A stretch of 64,000 nt of DNA, from positions 23,155-87,154 of the forward strand of contig NZ_JAYKTS010000019.1 of the NCBI RefSeq assembly GCF_037024155.1. The letters are read 5' to 3'. Positions 25,782 to 34,789 of this stretch are shown one piece after another. The notes under the pieces were generated by a model. It was not told the origin of the DNA, did not search any database, and saw only the letters and a list, made by a program, of their open reading frames with translations. A program made the translations under genes and the position numbers. The first letter of the stretch is position 1. Each line of letters starts with the position of its first letter. The stretch comes from Bacillus sp. 2205SS5-2. GTDB taxonomy: Bacteria > Bacillota > Bacilli > Bacillales > Bacillaceae_K.

Positions 25782-25907
25782 TGCAGTCACCTCTTTTAGA
25801 TATACTACCATTGTTGGGATATCTTCCGGTTTCTATACCAGGTAATCCGGAATGCGCATGGAACTAGACACCATACCACTGAAACATTCAACCTGCTTGT
25901 CTGCACA

Positions 25908-25947
25908 AAAAAAAGAGCGAGACCATAATAGTTGGACTCACTCTTTT
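25908..25947 (-). terminator. intrinsic terminator of the ctp gene
   Basis: On the minus strand AGAGTGAG and CTCGCTCT arms are followed by eight T. It lies about 40 bases beyond the carboxyl-terminal protease stop. Confidence 0.85.
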
Positions 25948-25984
25948 GTATCTGATCACAAGAGGCTTTTCTCCTAATTTTGTT

Positions 25985-27517
25985 TTATAGGCCTAGTACG
26001 TCTATTGCCTTTTGTAATTGAGGATCTTCTACTATTAGTTTTTCTTGGATTTTTTGCATCAACGAAACAGTTGTGTCACCCGTAAGAATGCCTGTTACTT
26101 CTAATTTTTCTGACGACTGATACTCTTTAAGCGCCTCTATCGCCTCTTTATCAAGCATCCCATCGATTTCGCCTGGGGCATAACCTAACAACTTAAGCAT
26201 CTCTTCTGCTGCTTTAATCTGATCTGATACATCATTCTCTTTCCACTCATTTGTTGGCTCTATATAGGGCAAAGAAGAGTATTCTGGTAGTTTCACGACA
26301 TGCGTAGGTTCAATCCCTTTTGTATGAATCCAATTGCCATCAGGTGTTAACCATTTACTTGTAGTCATTTTAATATTAGATCCATCCTCGAAAGGTTGAG
26401 CAGATTGAACCGTTCCTTTTCCAAACGACTTTTCCCCAATCAACGGAATATCAATTGTCTCGTTGATGGCAGCTGCTAAAATCTCAGAAGCACTTGCACT
26501 TCCTTCGTTAATTAACACACTGACTGGAATATCAATCTTTTCGCCGCCTTCTGCAAGAACTGGTTGACGATTCCCTTCACGGTCCTCAATTTGAACGATT
26601 TTTTCCCCTTTTGGTACGAAAAGATTCGATATCTGAATCGCTTGATCCAGAAGTCCTCCTGGATTTTGGCGAAGATCAATCACCATTCCTTTCATTCCTT
26701 TGTCCTTCATGGTCTCCAAAGCAGAAGTTAATTCACTATAAGTCTTGTCAGAAAATGACTTGATTTGAATCAGTGCAACCCCATTTTCTTTCATCTCGGC
26801 TGTCACACTTTCAATCGGAATTTCATCACGAGTTATACTGACATCGAGCGCTTCACTATTTCCAGGTCGTTGGATCGTTAACACAACCTCTGTTCCTTTT
26901 TCCCCTCGAATAAGCATTACTGCATCTGTCGTGCTAAAGCCTTGAACACTTTCCCCATCGACCGCTAAAATCTGATCATTGGGCTTTAATCCTGCTTTTT
27001 CAGCTGGCGCCCCTTTAATTGGTGATACCACGGTGATAAACCCATTTTTAGATTGGATTTCAGCTCCGATCCCTTCGAAGGAAGAACTTATTACTTGATT
27101 AAATTGTTCCGCTTCTTCAACAGACATATAATCTGAATAGGGATCATCAAGCGATTCTACCATACCATTGATAGCACCGTTAATCAGTGTTTCTGTTTCA
27201 ATGTCCGTATAATATTGTTCATTTAATTTATCATACGCTTCAAATAGTTTTTCAAATTCAGCTCGCTTTTCTCCAGTTAAGGGCTCTGGTACACCCACAT
27301 CCACTGCTTTTTCATCGCCAAATGCTAAGGCAAATGTTGTTATTGCTGCGGTAGCAAAAACAAGAACAAACAATAGCATAAGAAAACGAAACTTCCCAAT
27401 TTTAAAGTAACTAGAAGAATTTTGTTCTTCGGAAGTTACTTCATTATTTTCTTGATCCAAACCCTTCACCACTTTCATCCTGTGTAAGAAACTGCACTGT
27501 TTTACTAAGGATAGCAT
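25985..27517 (-). CDS. ctpB: S41 carboxyl-terminal processing protease
   Basis: 510 aa as called. It has an N-terminal membrane anchor (FLMLLFVLVFATAAITTFALAF), a PDZ domain (GIGAEIQSKNGFITVV to AVDGESVQGFS), and the S41 protease with Ser in NEGSASASEIL and Lys in GEKSFGKGTVQ. A C-terminal peptidoglycan-binding domain follows (MLKLLGYAPGEIDGMLDKEA). B. subtilis CtpB acts between the spore membranes to trigger SigK processing. The gene symbol is by architecture; a vegetative CtpA role is possible. The start is uncertain: ATG at 27517 follows GAGG; inner ATG/GTG codons near 27478 are alternatives. Confidence 0.87.
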   Translation of the reverse strand: MLSLVKQCSFLHRMKVVKGLDQENNEVTSEEQNSSSYFKIGKFRFLMLLFVLVFATAAITTFALAFGDEKAVDVGVPEPLTGEKRAEFEKLFEAYDKLNEQYYTDIETETLINGAINGMVESLDDPYSDYMSVEEAEQFNQVISSSFEGIGAEIQSKNGFITVVSPIKGAPAEKAGLKPNDQILAVDGESVQGFSTTDAVMLIRGEKGTEVVLTIQRPGNSEALDVSITRDEIPIESVTAEMKENGVALIQIKSFSDKTYSELTSALETMKDKGMKGMVIDLRQNPGGLLDQAIQISNLFVPKGEKIVQIEDREGNRQPVLAEGGEKIDIPVSVLINEGSASASEILAAAINETIDIPLIGEKSFGKGTVQSAQPFEDGSNIKMTTSKWLTPDGNWIHTKGIEPTHVVKLPEYSSLPYIEPTNEWKENDVSDQIKAAEEMLKLLGYAPGEIDGMLDKEAIEALKEYQSSEKLEVTGILTGDTTVSLMQKIQEKLIVEDPQLQKAIDVLGL

Positions 27518-27576
27518 TTTTACGGTGCCTCAACAATCTCTAACCCTTTTATTTTCCCAAGTTTTTTGTCGGATAG

Positions 27577-28149
27577 TCATGGTTTATCAAAGTTCCACGT
27601 AAAAAGACTTGTAAAAAGAGCAATAATCGTAATCGCTACGATGGAAGGTATAAAGGTATGAGAACCTACAACTACCACGCCAAAAGAAAGAATAACTAAA
27701 TCAAACATAAAAATCAATAGACCAGTATTCACTCCAGTTGCTTTACTAATTAAAGCAGCCACAAGATCAATACCGCCTGAAGATGAGTTGGCTTGAAGAA
27801 GCAAACCAATGCCAATTCCAACAGTTATTCCTCCCCCTATGACACTAATCAAAGGGGAAGTATGAATAATGAATTGTGTTGGTTTCAACAGATCAATAAA
27901 AAAGGATGTAAGCCATAAACCATGAATACTATTAAAAAACAAGGGCTTGTCTTTCAAAAAGGCAATAAAATATAGAGGAATGCTAAACAAAATCATAATC
28001 AAGCCAGGTTGCACATCCAACCAATAATGAAAAACCAATCCTACCCCTATCATCCCTCCATCTAGAAAGTGATGAGGAACAAAGAAACCATTGATTCCAA
28101 TTCCAATTAGAACACTCGCAAGAATTAATCTCCCAATTAAATTCCTCAT
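27577..28149 (-). CDS. YitT-family membrane protein
   Basis: 190 aa with five hydrophobic segments. Typical YitT features are GIGINGFFVPHHFLDGGMIGVGL near the start, in part, and the SSSGGIDLVAALIS motif. Paralogues are common in Bacillus, probably transporters of unknown substrate. This copy lacks the C-terminal DUF2179 domain of many YitT proteins. The ATG at 28149 follows GGAGGGACT; 16 extra upstream codons are rejected. Confidence 0.87.
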   Translation of the reverse strand: MRNLIGRLILASVLIGIGINGFFVPHHFLDGGMIGVGLVFHYWLDVQPGLIMILFSIPLYFIAFLKDKPLFFNSIHGLWLTSFFIDLLKPTQFIIHTSPLISVIGGGITVGIGIGLLLQANSSSGGIDLVAALISKATGVNTGLLIFMFDLVILSFGVVVVGSHTFIPSIVAITIIALFTSLFTWNFDKP

Positions 28150-28378
28150 AGTCCCTCCGGTAACAAAAAATTCCGAATTTATTTTCCAGCTGCTCAAGAA
28201 TCATTCATTTGCCATGTTTCATAACTAAGAAACAAAATACACTCTACATAGTCATCTTATGAAAGAGGTTGGACAATTCAGACCGTATAAATGAGGAATT
28301 TTAGTTAGTTAAACTATCTCACTTTTCAAAAAGGACACCATCCATTGCTAGGTGAATTGTCTTTTGCATATTTTTTTC

Positions 28379-28512
28379 AAGGTTGTTTCAGGAGAATTTG
28401 TTGCTTTTCGAATCAGTCTATAAACGATGATATTGCTTTTTTTCTTGGCATATTTTCGTGTAATTTGGTGGAAATAAACAGAAAAATGAAAGATTTCACC
28501 TGAAATTAGACT
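28379..28512 (-). repeat. dispersed repeat, partial copy (minus orientation)
   Basis: AAGGTTGTTTCAGG, CGAATCAGTCTATAAACGATG and GAAAAATGAAAGATTTCA follow the order of the repeat. It breaks off near 28512. The 28150-28912 spacer holds this piece, the opposite-facing piece at 28678-28760 and no supported gene. Confidence 0.6.
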
Positions 28513-28677
28513 TAATAATAAGAATTTATACGAAAGAACAATTATCAATAAGCTCTTTGCACAATAAAAGTAATATTTAGGAACCTCTAAATTTTTTAAC
28601 GTATTCCTCAATAAATCAGTCTTGTACCATTATTGTCATTAGATTTCCTACTCAAAGAAATTCTTCCGTAAAATTCT

Positions 28678-28760
28678 AGAAGATGCCTCAAAGCACCATT
28701 TGACAAAATCATAGATAATAAACTAATACGAAAAGCCACAATCTTTGCGAAAACAGCCTT
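28678..28760 (+). repeat. dispersed repeat, right half
   Basis: Ends GCCACAATCTTTGCGAAAAC followed by AGCCT and carries the preceding TAATACGAAAA block. It faces the fragment at 28379, suggesting two copies that recombined or decayed. Confidence 0.62.
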
Positions 28761-28869
28761 TCCTAATGAAAACTTCTCCATTTCTAGATAGAAAATAAGA
28801 AAACAGTCAAAAAAACTTACTACCTGTTTTTTTTGTCCCAATAGCAACATAGTATTCGAAAAGAGCATA

Positions 28870-28900
28870 AAAAAAAGACGAATGAGATTATTCATTCGTC
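28870..28900 (-). terminator. intrinsic terminator of deoD
   Basis: GACGAATGA and TCATTCGTC arms followed on the minus strand by eight T, 12 bases after the deoD stop. Confidence 0.92.
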
Positions 28901-28912
28901 CTCCAAAAATTA

Positions 28913-29614
28913 TTATTTAATCGCAGCATCTAAAGCTACTTCGATCATCTCATTGAACGTTGTTTGTCGTTCTTCCGAAGTAGTTTCTTCACCCGTAATA
29001 ATGTGATCACTCACAGTTAAGACCGATAAAGCATTACGTCCATACTTAGCAGCTAGTGTATAAAGAGCAGATGTTTCCATCTCAATCGCTAATATACCGT
29101 ATTGTGCCCATTTTTCGTGGTCCGCATTGTCGTTATAGAACATGTCAGCTGTAAAGACGTTTCCGACCTTTAGATTTAATCCCTTTTCTAGCCCGGCGTC
29201 ATAAGCATTTTTCAGTAAATTGAAATCAGCTGTTGGCGCAAAGTCAATACCATTAAAGGTTAATCGGTTCATTTGCGAATCTGTAGATGAAGTCATCGCT
29301 AAAATAACGTCACGTACTTTCACATCTTTTTGAATTGCTCCACATGTACCAACACGAATTAGATTCTGTACATTATAGCTTTGCATTAATTCATTAATAT
29401 AAATTGAGATAGATGGTACACCCATCCCTGTTCCCTGAACGGATACACGTTCACCTTTATATGTTCCGGTATAGCCAAACATATTTCTTACTTCATTATA
29501 GCATTCTGTATTTTCTAAAAAAGTTTCTGCAATATATTTTGCACGTAAAGGATCTCCTGGCAATAATACCGTTTCTGCAATTTGCCCTTCTTTTGCTCCA
29601 ATATGAATACTCAT
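28913..29614 (-). CDS. deoD: purine-nucleoside phosphorylase
   Basis: 233 aa, hexameric (family 1) PNP. It has the start [30 protein letters not shown] (in part), the phosphate-binding [12 protein letters not shown], the ribose/base [15 protein letters not shown] motif and the SDHI aspartate that protonates the base. It phosphorolyses inosine, guanosine and adenosine for salvage. The ATG at 29614 follows GGAGG; five upstream codons are rejected. Monocistronic with its own terminator. Confidence 0.96.
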   Translation of the reverse strand: MSIHIGAKEGQIAETVLLPGDPLRAKYIAETFLENTECYNEVRNMFGYTGTYKGERVSVQGTGMGVPSISIYINELMQSYNVQNLIRVGTCGAIQKDVKVRDVILAMTSSTDSQMNRLTFNGIDFAPTADFNLLKNAYDAGLEKGLNLKVGNVFTADMFYNDNADHEKWAQYGILAIEMETSALYTLAAKYGRNALSVLTVSDHIITGEETTSEERQTTFNEMIEVALDAAIK

Positions 29615-29726
29615 AATCATAACCTCCAATTTTTATGTAATCAGGCCTTCATTCTAAAGAAGTCTGACTTCTTACTTCACCTATACATTGTAGCCGTTTT
29701 CATTTAAATGTGCAATGTAAATTATG

Positions 29727-29754
29727 TGTATTATGCCCGAGCACGGGAATACTA
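29727..29754 (+). promoter_or_regulatory. possible forespore (SigG/SigF-like) promoter
   Basis: TGTATT at 29727-29732 and AATACTA at 29748-29754 resemble the SigG pattern (TGAATA and CATACTA). It lies about 35 bases before the first tiny gene. Weak call. Confidence 0.3.
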
Positions 29755-29786
29755 TTTGTGAATCATTTGAAAGGGAGGTTTGACAT

Positions 29787-29903
29787 TTGGATAATCAGAA
29801 GAAAAAAATTCAACAAGCTGTACAGCATGCGAATGAACCCACACCTTCATCCCGAAGTAGAACAAAACCTAAATCATCAAAAAGTGACCGAGAAAAACTT
29901 TAA
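29787..29903 (+). CDS. small basic hydrophilic protein, first of a pair
   Basis: 38 aa from a TTG preceded by GGGAGG at 7-base spacing. Rich in Lys, Gln and Ser, no hydrophobic segment (begins MDNQKKKIQQAVQHANEP). It ends 14 bases before the next tiny gene, whose ribosome-binding site follows at once. Composition resembles small acid-soluble spore proteins of the minor classes, but I cannot match a named one. Confidence 0.6.
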   Translation: MDNQKKKIQQAVQHANEPTPSSRSRTKPKSSKSDREKL

Positions 29904-29917
29904 CGAGGTGATAAAAG

Positions 29918-30061
29918 TTGGGAAAAAAACATCGTAACCGTATAAATGGACAAAAGAAAAACAATCATATTCCTAAAGAAGCAACAGATGCTGAATTAGT
30001 TGCTCACGCAAAAGAATACTCAGCGGTTAATCGAAAAAATGGACCTGGAGATCATCTATAG
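29918..30061 (+). CDS. small basic hydrophilic protein, second of a pair
   Basis: 47 aa from a TTG preceded by GAGGTG at 7 bases. Begins MGKKHRNRINGQKKNNH, then an acidic helix-like ATDAELVAHAKEYSA, ending GPGDHL. No hydrophobic segment. Probably co-transcribed with the 38-aa gene. Spore-related by composition and the possible SigG-like promoter; function not known. Confidence 0.62.
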   Translation: MGKKHRNRINGQKKNNHIPKEATDAELVAHAKEYSAVNRKNGPGDHL

Positions 30062-30245
30062 TCTCATAATTTACACAAGAAATCTCTGTAATCAATTGTT
30101 TCTATGAAAATCAATACAGGAGGCTGAATCCTACCTATTTCTTCAATATAATGGCTGTAAATAAAAGGCTATTGTTGCATGGGTTGCTGCCTTTGGAAAA
30201 TGGGTGAAAAGCAGATTTGCATGCCTTCTTTCTCTTTTCCTGATG

Positions 30246-30491
30246 AAAAATTCGCTTCTTCGCTATTTAGTATTTAGTTCAAACAACTATGTAGGTTTCG
30301 GAACTCAATCAATTATTCTTGTAACAGGTGGTGAATGCTGAGCGAGCAATTGAACTCATTCCCTTGTCCGGTTTGGTTTTTCGCTTGTTTTAATCAATAT
30401 GTAGAATCCTGACATTAAGCTAAAATGGTAGCATCAATTGAACCCTAGAAAATTGTCTTGTCAACACTAAATAGCGAAGAGCCAAAAATTC
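30246..30491. mobile_element. 230-bp ISL3-type MITE with 8-bp target duplication
   Basis: The element proper is 30254-30483. Its right end, read inward, is GGCTCTTCGCTATTTAGTG and the left end GCTTCTTCGCTATTTAGTA, inverted repeats that share TTCGCTATTTAGT. It is bracketed by a perfect 8-bp direct repeat, AAAAATTC, at 30246-30253 and 30484-30491. GGCTCTT ends and 8-bp duplications are typical of ISL3-family transposition. It has no transposase frame, so it needs one in trans. It is the main content of the 30062-30625 spacer. Confidence 0.85.
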
Positions 30492-30625
30492 TTAATAACT
30501 AAAAAAAAATAGGAAATCAATCGAAAAAACCCTACTGCCTTTTTTTTTGAGCCAAGAATCACAAAGTTTACAAATAAAGCAAAATAGAAATAGATACCAT
30601 CAATTTGAAGAACAACTTCTAAAAT

Positions 30626-30659
30626 AAAGAAAACGGCTTATAAAATAGCCGTTTTCTTT
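30626..30659 (-). terminator. intrinsic terminator of yodL-like gene
   Basis: AAAGAAAACGGCT and AGCCGTTTTCTTT form a 13-bp stem that overlaps the stop codon; the minus strand continues into a T-rich stretch. Confidence 0.85.
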
Positions 30660-30978
30660 AACATATATGAACACGATTCACCGTTTTCCACCCTCCGGTT
30701 TCTAATCGATAGTAATGGTGTCCCGATTTACCCTCATCAATAAAAACAATATCACCTGTCTGAATATAGCGTGCATTATAGTCTTTAGGCATTAAATCCC
30801 CTACATTAAACATACGGAAAACTTCATAAAGTAACTGTTCATGATTGGAGCCTTTTAAACGAAGGCGATACACTTGAAGATATCCTTTTCGTTGACCAAA
30901 TCCTGGTGTTTGAAAAATCGTAACATCAAACTGCTTATTTGCCAATTGTGAAATAGCAAGTTTTTCTAGTAAAGGCAT
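30658..30978 (-). CDS. yodL: YodL-like protein
   Basis: 106 aa. DVTIFQTPGFGQRKGYLQVYR, TGDIVFIDEGKSGHHYYRL and the end GGWKTVNRVHI match what I recall of B. subtilis YodL. There it affects cell shape through MreB and is expressed under Spo0A control during sporulation. A cytoplasmic single domain. The start at 30978 follows GGAGTG. Its neighbours (spo0M, yozD, yodN, yozE, yokU, kamA) match the B. subtilis yod region, which supports the name. Confidence 0.8.
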   Translation of the reverse strand: MPLLEKLAISQLANKQFDVTIFQTPGFGQRKGYLQVYRLRLKGSNHEQLLYEVFRMFNVGDLMPKDYNARYIQTGDIVFIDEGKSGHHYYRLETGGWKTVNRVHIC

Positions 30979-31075
30979 CTACACTCCTCCAATTCAGAAT
31001 AATCAATCATTATACTAAATTAGATACGACCAGCGAGAATTCCTTCATTGAATATACACTTATTTTGTCGAATTT

Positions 31076-31846
31076 TCACGAATATCTTTGAATTTCTTGA
31101 AATAGCTTCTCTTTTATCCCATGCCTATCCTGTGCAAATACCGTCATACGAACAAAGTTCTCATCCATTTCGAACGCTTCAGCAAATAACCCGCCAATTC
31201 CATTAGCTTTACGATCTACTTGAAGTAACAATTCAGCACTTTGTTCATCTTGAGTTAAAATCGTTAATTCTAGCTCATCAAGCTTCCCACGGAAAGGACC
31301 ACTCGTTGGGACAAACTCAAACTCTTGTAAAAACGGATATTTGCCTCGAATTGAAGAAGGTGCCACCACACATTCTACTTCTCGAATCCGAAAACCTAGG
31401 TCTTGAATTGCTTGTAAAAGAGATTGTGTTAAGGTGTTTGGTTGAACTTCAATATAGTCTTTATCAGAAGGATCTACAGCTTTTTTAATCGTTAGCCCAG
31501 TGGAAACCCAGACGCCTGTATTTCCATATGTTAATGGTGTATCATACGGTAGCTCGAACGAGAATGGTATTTCTATTGTTTCCTGTTCTCCCACTGTAAA
31601 CGGTTCATTTAATTGTGTTTTGAAAATTGAAGCCGTGTCGGTAAATTTACGATCATCTGATTCACGTATATAGGATGTTTGAACAGAGAGATAAATGCTG
31701 TCGATCTCTTGTTGAACATTCCCTCCGATGATGGAAACAACCCCACTCACCTTTTCACCTGCACGATACACCCCTTTTTCTAGTGAAGTATCCACTTTTG
31801 CGGAACCAATTCCAAAGCTAGCAAATACTTTATTAAATAATGACAT
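31076..31846 (-). CDS. spo0M: sporulation-control protein Spo0M
   Basis: 256 aa arrestin-like protein. The start MSLFNKVFASFGIGSAKVDT, the GVYRAGEKVSGVV strand and IDSIYLSVQTSYIRE are typical of Spo0M. The second half has FVPTSGPFRGKLDELE. It influences sporulation initiation upstream of Spo0A and links to the cytoskeleton. The ATG follows GGAGAAGGGAT. Full length. Confidence 0.93.
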   Translation of the reverse strand: MSLFNKVFASFGIGSAKVDTSLEKGVYRAGEKVSGVVSIIGGNVQQEIDSIYLSVQTSYIRESDDRKFTDTASIFKTQLNEPFTVGEQETIEIPFSFELPYDTPLTYGNTGVWVSTGLTIKKAVDPSDKDYIEVQPNTLTQSLLQAIQDLGFRIREVECVVAPSSIRGKYPFLQEFEFVPTSGPFRGKLDELELTILTQDEQSAELLLQVDRKANGIGGLFAEAFEMDENFVRMTVFAQDRHGIKEKLFQEIQRYS

Positions 31847-32220
31847 ATCCCTTCTCCTCCTTTTGTACCTGTCTCATTTTAATTTGGTGATCTATTCGCT
31901 ACTGTTCCTCTTTTGTTAATCTTTATTGCTTTTTAGATTTTTGATGAACCCCTCTATTTTTGCATTGATTTCAGTCAAAAACAGATGACATGTTGCAGCG
32001 ACCACATTCTATTAACATTATGGATACCCTGTTAAAACCAACATTCATGGGAAATCAGCTTTTACCACTTAATTCTACTTCTATCCCTGTTAATCCTTCA
32101 TTGAAACATAATACCTTAAAGGAATTTTTTTCTTTAGAAAGTAGAAAATTCACCTATTTACCAGCGCACTATGTATGTTACGGTTTAACCAACAAAAAGT
32201 TTCAAATAGGAGGATTTTTT
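31847..32220. other. spacer with repeat fragment (31907-31995)
   Basis: TTGATTTCAGTCAAAAACAG with flanking blocks matches the middle of the dispersed repeat in plus orientation. The frame of the DUF2515 gene stays open through here but has no start signal until 32221, so this is leader. Confidence 0.6.
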
Positions 32221-33300
32221 TTGAGTTTCTTTTTCAGAAAACAAAAATATCATTCCTTGTTAACTGAGGAGTCATTAAATGTCATTCTTCATGATATAAA
32301 CGAGGACCAACAATTTCATCCGACCATTCATTTAACCACAGAAAAAAATTTCATAAAGGAAATTAAAGCGAGTGTTCAACTTCACAATCGGAATAACCTC
32401 ACTCGAACGGCGGCTTATCTGAAGTTTTACGAACAACATCCAGAAATTCAATGGTCCTTTTTAGCCCATATGGTGTCCAGAAATGCAGGATACCATATGA
32501 CAGATCTAAAAAGCGTTACTACTCATATGCTTCTCTCTGAAAAAGAAACGAAAGGCTTGTTTCTTTTTTTAGAAAAAGCCAATTATGAGATCTTTTCAGA
32601 TGCCTATGTGCAACTGTTACTATATGAAAAGAGCTTGCAACTTGATAGACCACTTTTTCATTTACTTAATGCCTTTCACGTTTCCCCTTTCATGAAAAAA
32701 ATGTGGTCAATGTTTTGGAAGGAAAAACAGAAAAAAGTCCTTACAGTGGCAATGATTATCAATGAGCAACAGATGCTACAAACCCGTGTATTAACCGCAG
32801 AAGAAAATAGGAACTGGCTCCAAAAGACCATCCTAACTCTTCATGATAAACTTAATCTAACGACGATACTCTTTCCTTATCAACGTAAAAAGCATGCACC
32901 CTATGACCTAACCGGACTCGATGTACATCAATTCGCCAACGTAGACCACCGAATTCTTACAGGCAAATCATTGTACAGCTTATTATTCCACCCGAAAATA
33001 CACAATAGCGCTCTTCAATTTGCCTCAAAAACGCCCCATACAGCTTCGAGAAAAGATTATTGGCCACATATCTATAAAAACCAAGTAGAAGCTCACTCTG
33101 TCCATTCTCCCCCCCTTAAAGAGGCTTGGCAAAACGTAACGACCCTCCCTCTACAAAAGAAAGAATGGTATTCTGCTAATTTGATAACAAAAATGACGTA
33201 TTGGTTTGCATTGCAACAAAAAACACCTAAAAACAAGTCGAACTCACAACGAAAAATCGCCAAATGGCAAAAGGCTCTTCAAACAACCTTTCTCCGCTAA
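32221..33300 (+). CDS. DUF2515 protein (YppC-like)
   Basis: 359 aa. The DUF2515 core is NNLTRTAAYLKFYEQHPEIQ followed by WSFLAHMVSRNAGYHMTDLK. Function unknown. The open frame extends back to 31990, but translation should start at the TTG at 32221: ATAGGAGGA is 6-7 bases before it, and the frame upstream overlaps a dispersed-repeat fragment. There is a charged C-terminal tail. Monocistronic. Confidence 0.85.
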   Translation: MSFFFRKQKYHSLLTEESLNVILHDINEDQQFHPTIHLTTEKNFIKEIKASVQLHNRNNLTRTAAYLKFYEQHPEIQWSFLAHMVSRNAGYHMTDLKSVTTHMLLSEKETKGLFLFLEKANYEIFSDAYVQLLLYEKSLQLDRPLFHLLNAFHVSPFMKKMWSMFWKEKQKKVLTVAMIINEQQMLQTRVLTAEENRNWLQKTILTLHDKLNLTTILFPYQRKKHAPYDLTGLDVHQFANVDHRILTGKSLYSLLFHPKIHNSALQFASKTPHTASRKDYWPHIYKNQVEAHSVHSPPLKEAWQNVTTLPLQKKEWYSANLITKMTYWFALQQKTPKNKSNSQRKIAKWQKALQTTFLR

Positions 33301-33400
33301 GAAAAGCATATGTTGCCTGTATATCACCTTATGGGCTTGAGCCGATTGTGCATAGAGCCAGGCACCAAAACCATTAAAATGTATTTTTCTTACTCAATAA

Positions 33401-33437
33401 ATAGGCAAACCTCCTTGATAAAAAGAGGTTTGCCTAT
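33401..33437. terminator. hairpin, probable terminator
   Basis: ATAGGCAAACCTC and GAGGTTTGCCTAT form a perfect 13-bp stem between the convergent DUF2515 and yozD genes. The T run is weak on both sides. Confidence 0.65.
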
Positions 33438-33501
33438 CTATGCTCATCCTATTTTTTACAACGTTTTTCCAGTTCTTATGGTCGATTGTTCATTCCCCAC
33501 G

Positions 33502-33675
33502 TTAGGGATGTTCGATTTCCTCGTCGATGATGCACTTGTCAATTAAGTATTCGAAAGTAATATCCGCTAATTCGTCTAGTTCGTCCTCTGAAGGTACATA
33601 TCCTCGAGAAACTAATTCTTTCATGAAAAAGGCTGCAATTTCTTCAGTATCAATAATCACTTCAATCTCACGCAT
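33502..33675 (-). CDS. yozD: YozD-family small protein
   Basis: 57 aa, acidic. REIEVIIDTEEIAAFFMKEL followed by GYVPSEDELDELADITFEYL is close to B. subtilis YozD as I recall it. Function unknown. The ATG at 33675 is preceded by AGGGGGCGATTGG; the longer frame to 33699 lacks a site. It lies in the same order relative to yodL and yodN as in B. subtilis. Confidence 0.85.
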   Translation of the reverse strand: MREIEVIIDTEEIAAFFMKELVSRGYVPSEDELDELADITFEYLIDKCIIDEEIEHP

Positions 33676-33810
33676 CCAATCGCCCCCTTTTGTTATCAAT
33701 CTATGAAGCTGAAAAGAAAGTTATGCAACTCTCCTTTTTTCTTTATCATGTTTTTCTGAGGACAAGCATAGGTTGGATTATTAGAGTAAACAAGAAGGAG
33801 TGGTCAATTT

Positions 33811-33957
33811 ATGTTTCAGCAATGGAAAGAAAAACTCATTTTTGATTTAGAAATGGAAAAGGGGAAAATTGATACCCTGTTTGAAAAGGTAATTTCAGCT
33901 GTTTTTATTAGTTTTTTAGTACTAGCTGTTTCTTTGTTTTGGATAATCATTAGCTAA
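33811..33957 (+). CDS. small single-pass membrane protein
   Basis: 48 aa. The charged N-terminal half (MFQQWKEKLIFDLEMEKGK) is followed by one membrane helix (AVFISFLVLAVSLFWIII). AAGGAG precedes the ATG by about 10 bases. It runs convergent to yodN and the two stops overlap by 4 bases (33954-33957). Not recognised. Confidence 0.6.
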   Translation: MFQQWKEKLIFDLEMEKGKIDTLFEKVISAVFISFLVLAVSLFWIIIS

Positions 33958-34595
33958 GTGGTTTCATCCTTAGAAAGAGAGGATTTTTTTAACTGTTGAA
34001 GAATATCGGTCATTTTTCGAACGTAATCTTGATCTTCAAACAACTGATAGAGGATTTTGTAATCATTGTAGCGGTCCAATAAATAATCCACTAACTGATT
34101 ATTCGTATAGTCTGGTGAGTTTAATGCAAGAGGTCGATTTTTCGGGAAAAGAAAATTGTATTTTTGTAAAAAGATATCTGCATAACTTCCGTCTGCAATT
34201 AGAGAAAGATCTTCCTCATCTGCTTCTAGCCACTCACCATCCTTGACCCTATTTAACTCGTAAACAATCTCTTCCCACGCGTCCTCTTTGTAGCGCCATA
34301 TCTCTGTTCGAATACCAACAACTTTAAATAAATCATTTTCAAATCCGTCTACCTTAACAAGATCACCAAAGAAAAAAAGATATTGAATATCAATCTGTTC
34401 TTTGTCAACCAATATCCCTTCATATTCAGTCAGTGAAAAGAGAACCTCTTCCCGAAATAACCCTTCACTCTCGTTGACCTCATATAGAATTTCTTCTTCT
34501 AACCGCTTAATATCTGTAACCTTACCGACTGTGCCATAGATTCCTACAACGATAGTATCTCCAATTTGAAACTTCGGCTTCTTTCTATTATTCAT
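33954..34595 (-). CDS. yodN: YodN-like protein
   Basis: 213 aa, acidic. It has KFQIGDTIVVGIYGTVGKVTDI at the start, in part, then YLFFFGDLVKVDGFENDLFKVVG and EIWRYKEDAWEEIVYELNRV. This agrees with my memory of B. subtilis YodN, as does its location between yozD and yozE. Repeated small beta (SH3-like) stretches; function unknown. The ATG follows GGGAGGAA. Confidence 0.8.
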   Translation of the reverse strand: MNNRKKPKFQIGDTIVVGIYGTVGKVTDIKRLEEEILYEVNESEGLFREEVLFSLTEYEGILVDKEQIDIQYLFFFGDLVKVDGFENDLFKVVGIRTEIWRYKEDAWEEIVYELNRVKDGEWLEADEEDLSLIADGSYADIFLQKYNFLFPKNRPLALNSPDYTNNQLVDYLLDRYNDYKILYQLFEDQDYVRKMTDILQQLKKSSLSKDETT

Positions 34596-34749
34596 TTCCT
34601 CCCATCTCCTTGATCTCCCTTTTTACTACTATATGCACCAAGAGGACATTCACGTTCAAAAAATCGAATAAAAGGTGTTAAATGTCTATTTTTTTTTATT
34701 CTTTTTTAATGAAAAATTGTATTTCCCTTCCTTTTTCTACTCTTTTACG

Positions 34750-34789
34750 CAAAAAAAATAACGCCTTAATCACAGAATCAAGACGTTAT
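34750..34789 (-). terminator. terminator at the end of the kamA-yozE block
   Basis: ATAACGCCTT and AAGACGTTAT arms (34758-34767, 34780-34789) followed on the minus strand by eight T. It overlaps the stop of yozE. Confidence 0.8.

Noticed and set aside
28348..28895. Two minus-strand frames of 87 and 95 codons
   Set aside because: They run through dispersed-repeat fragments and have no credible start sites.
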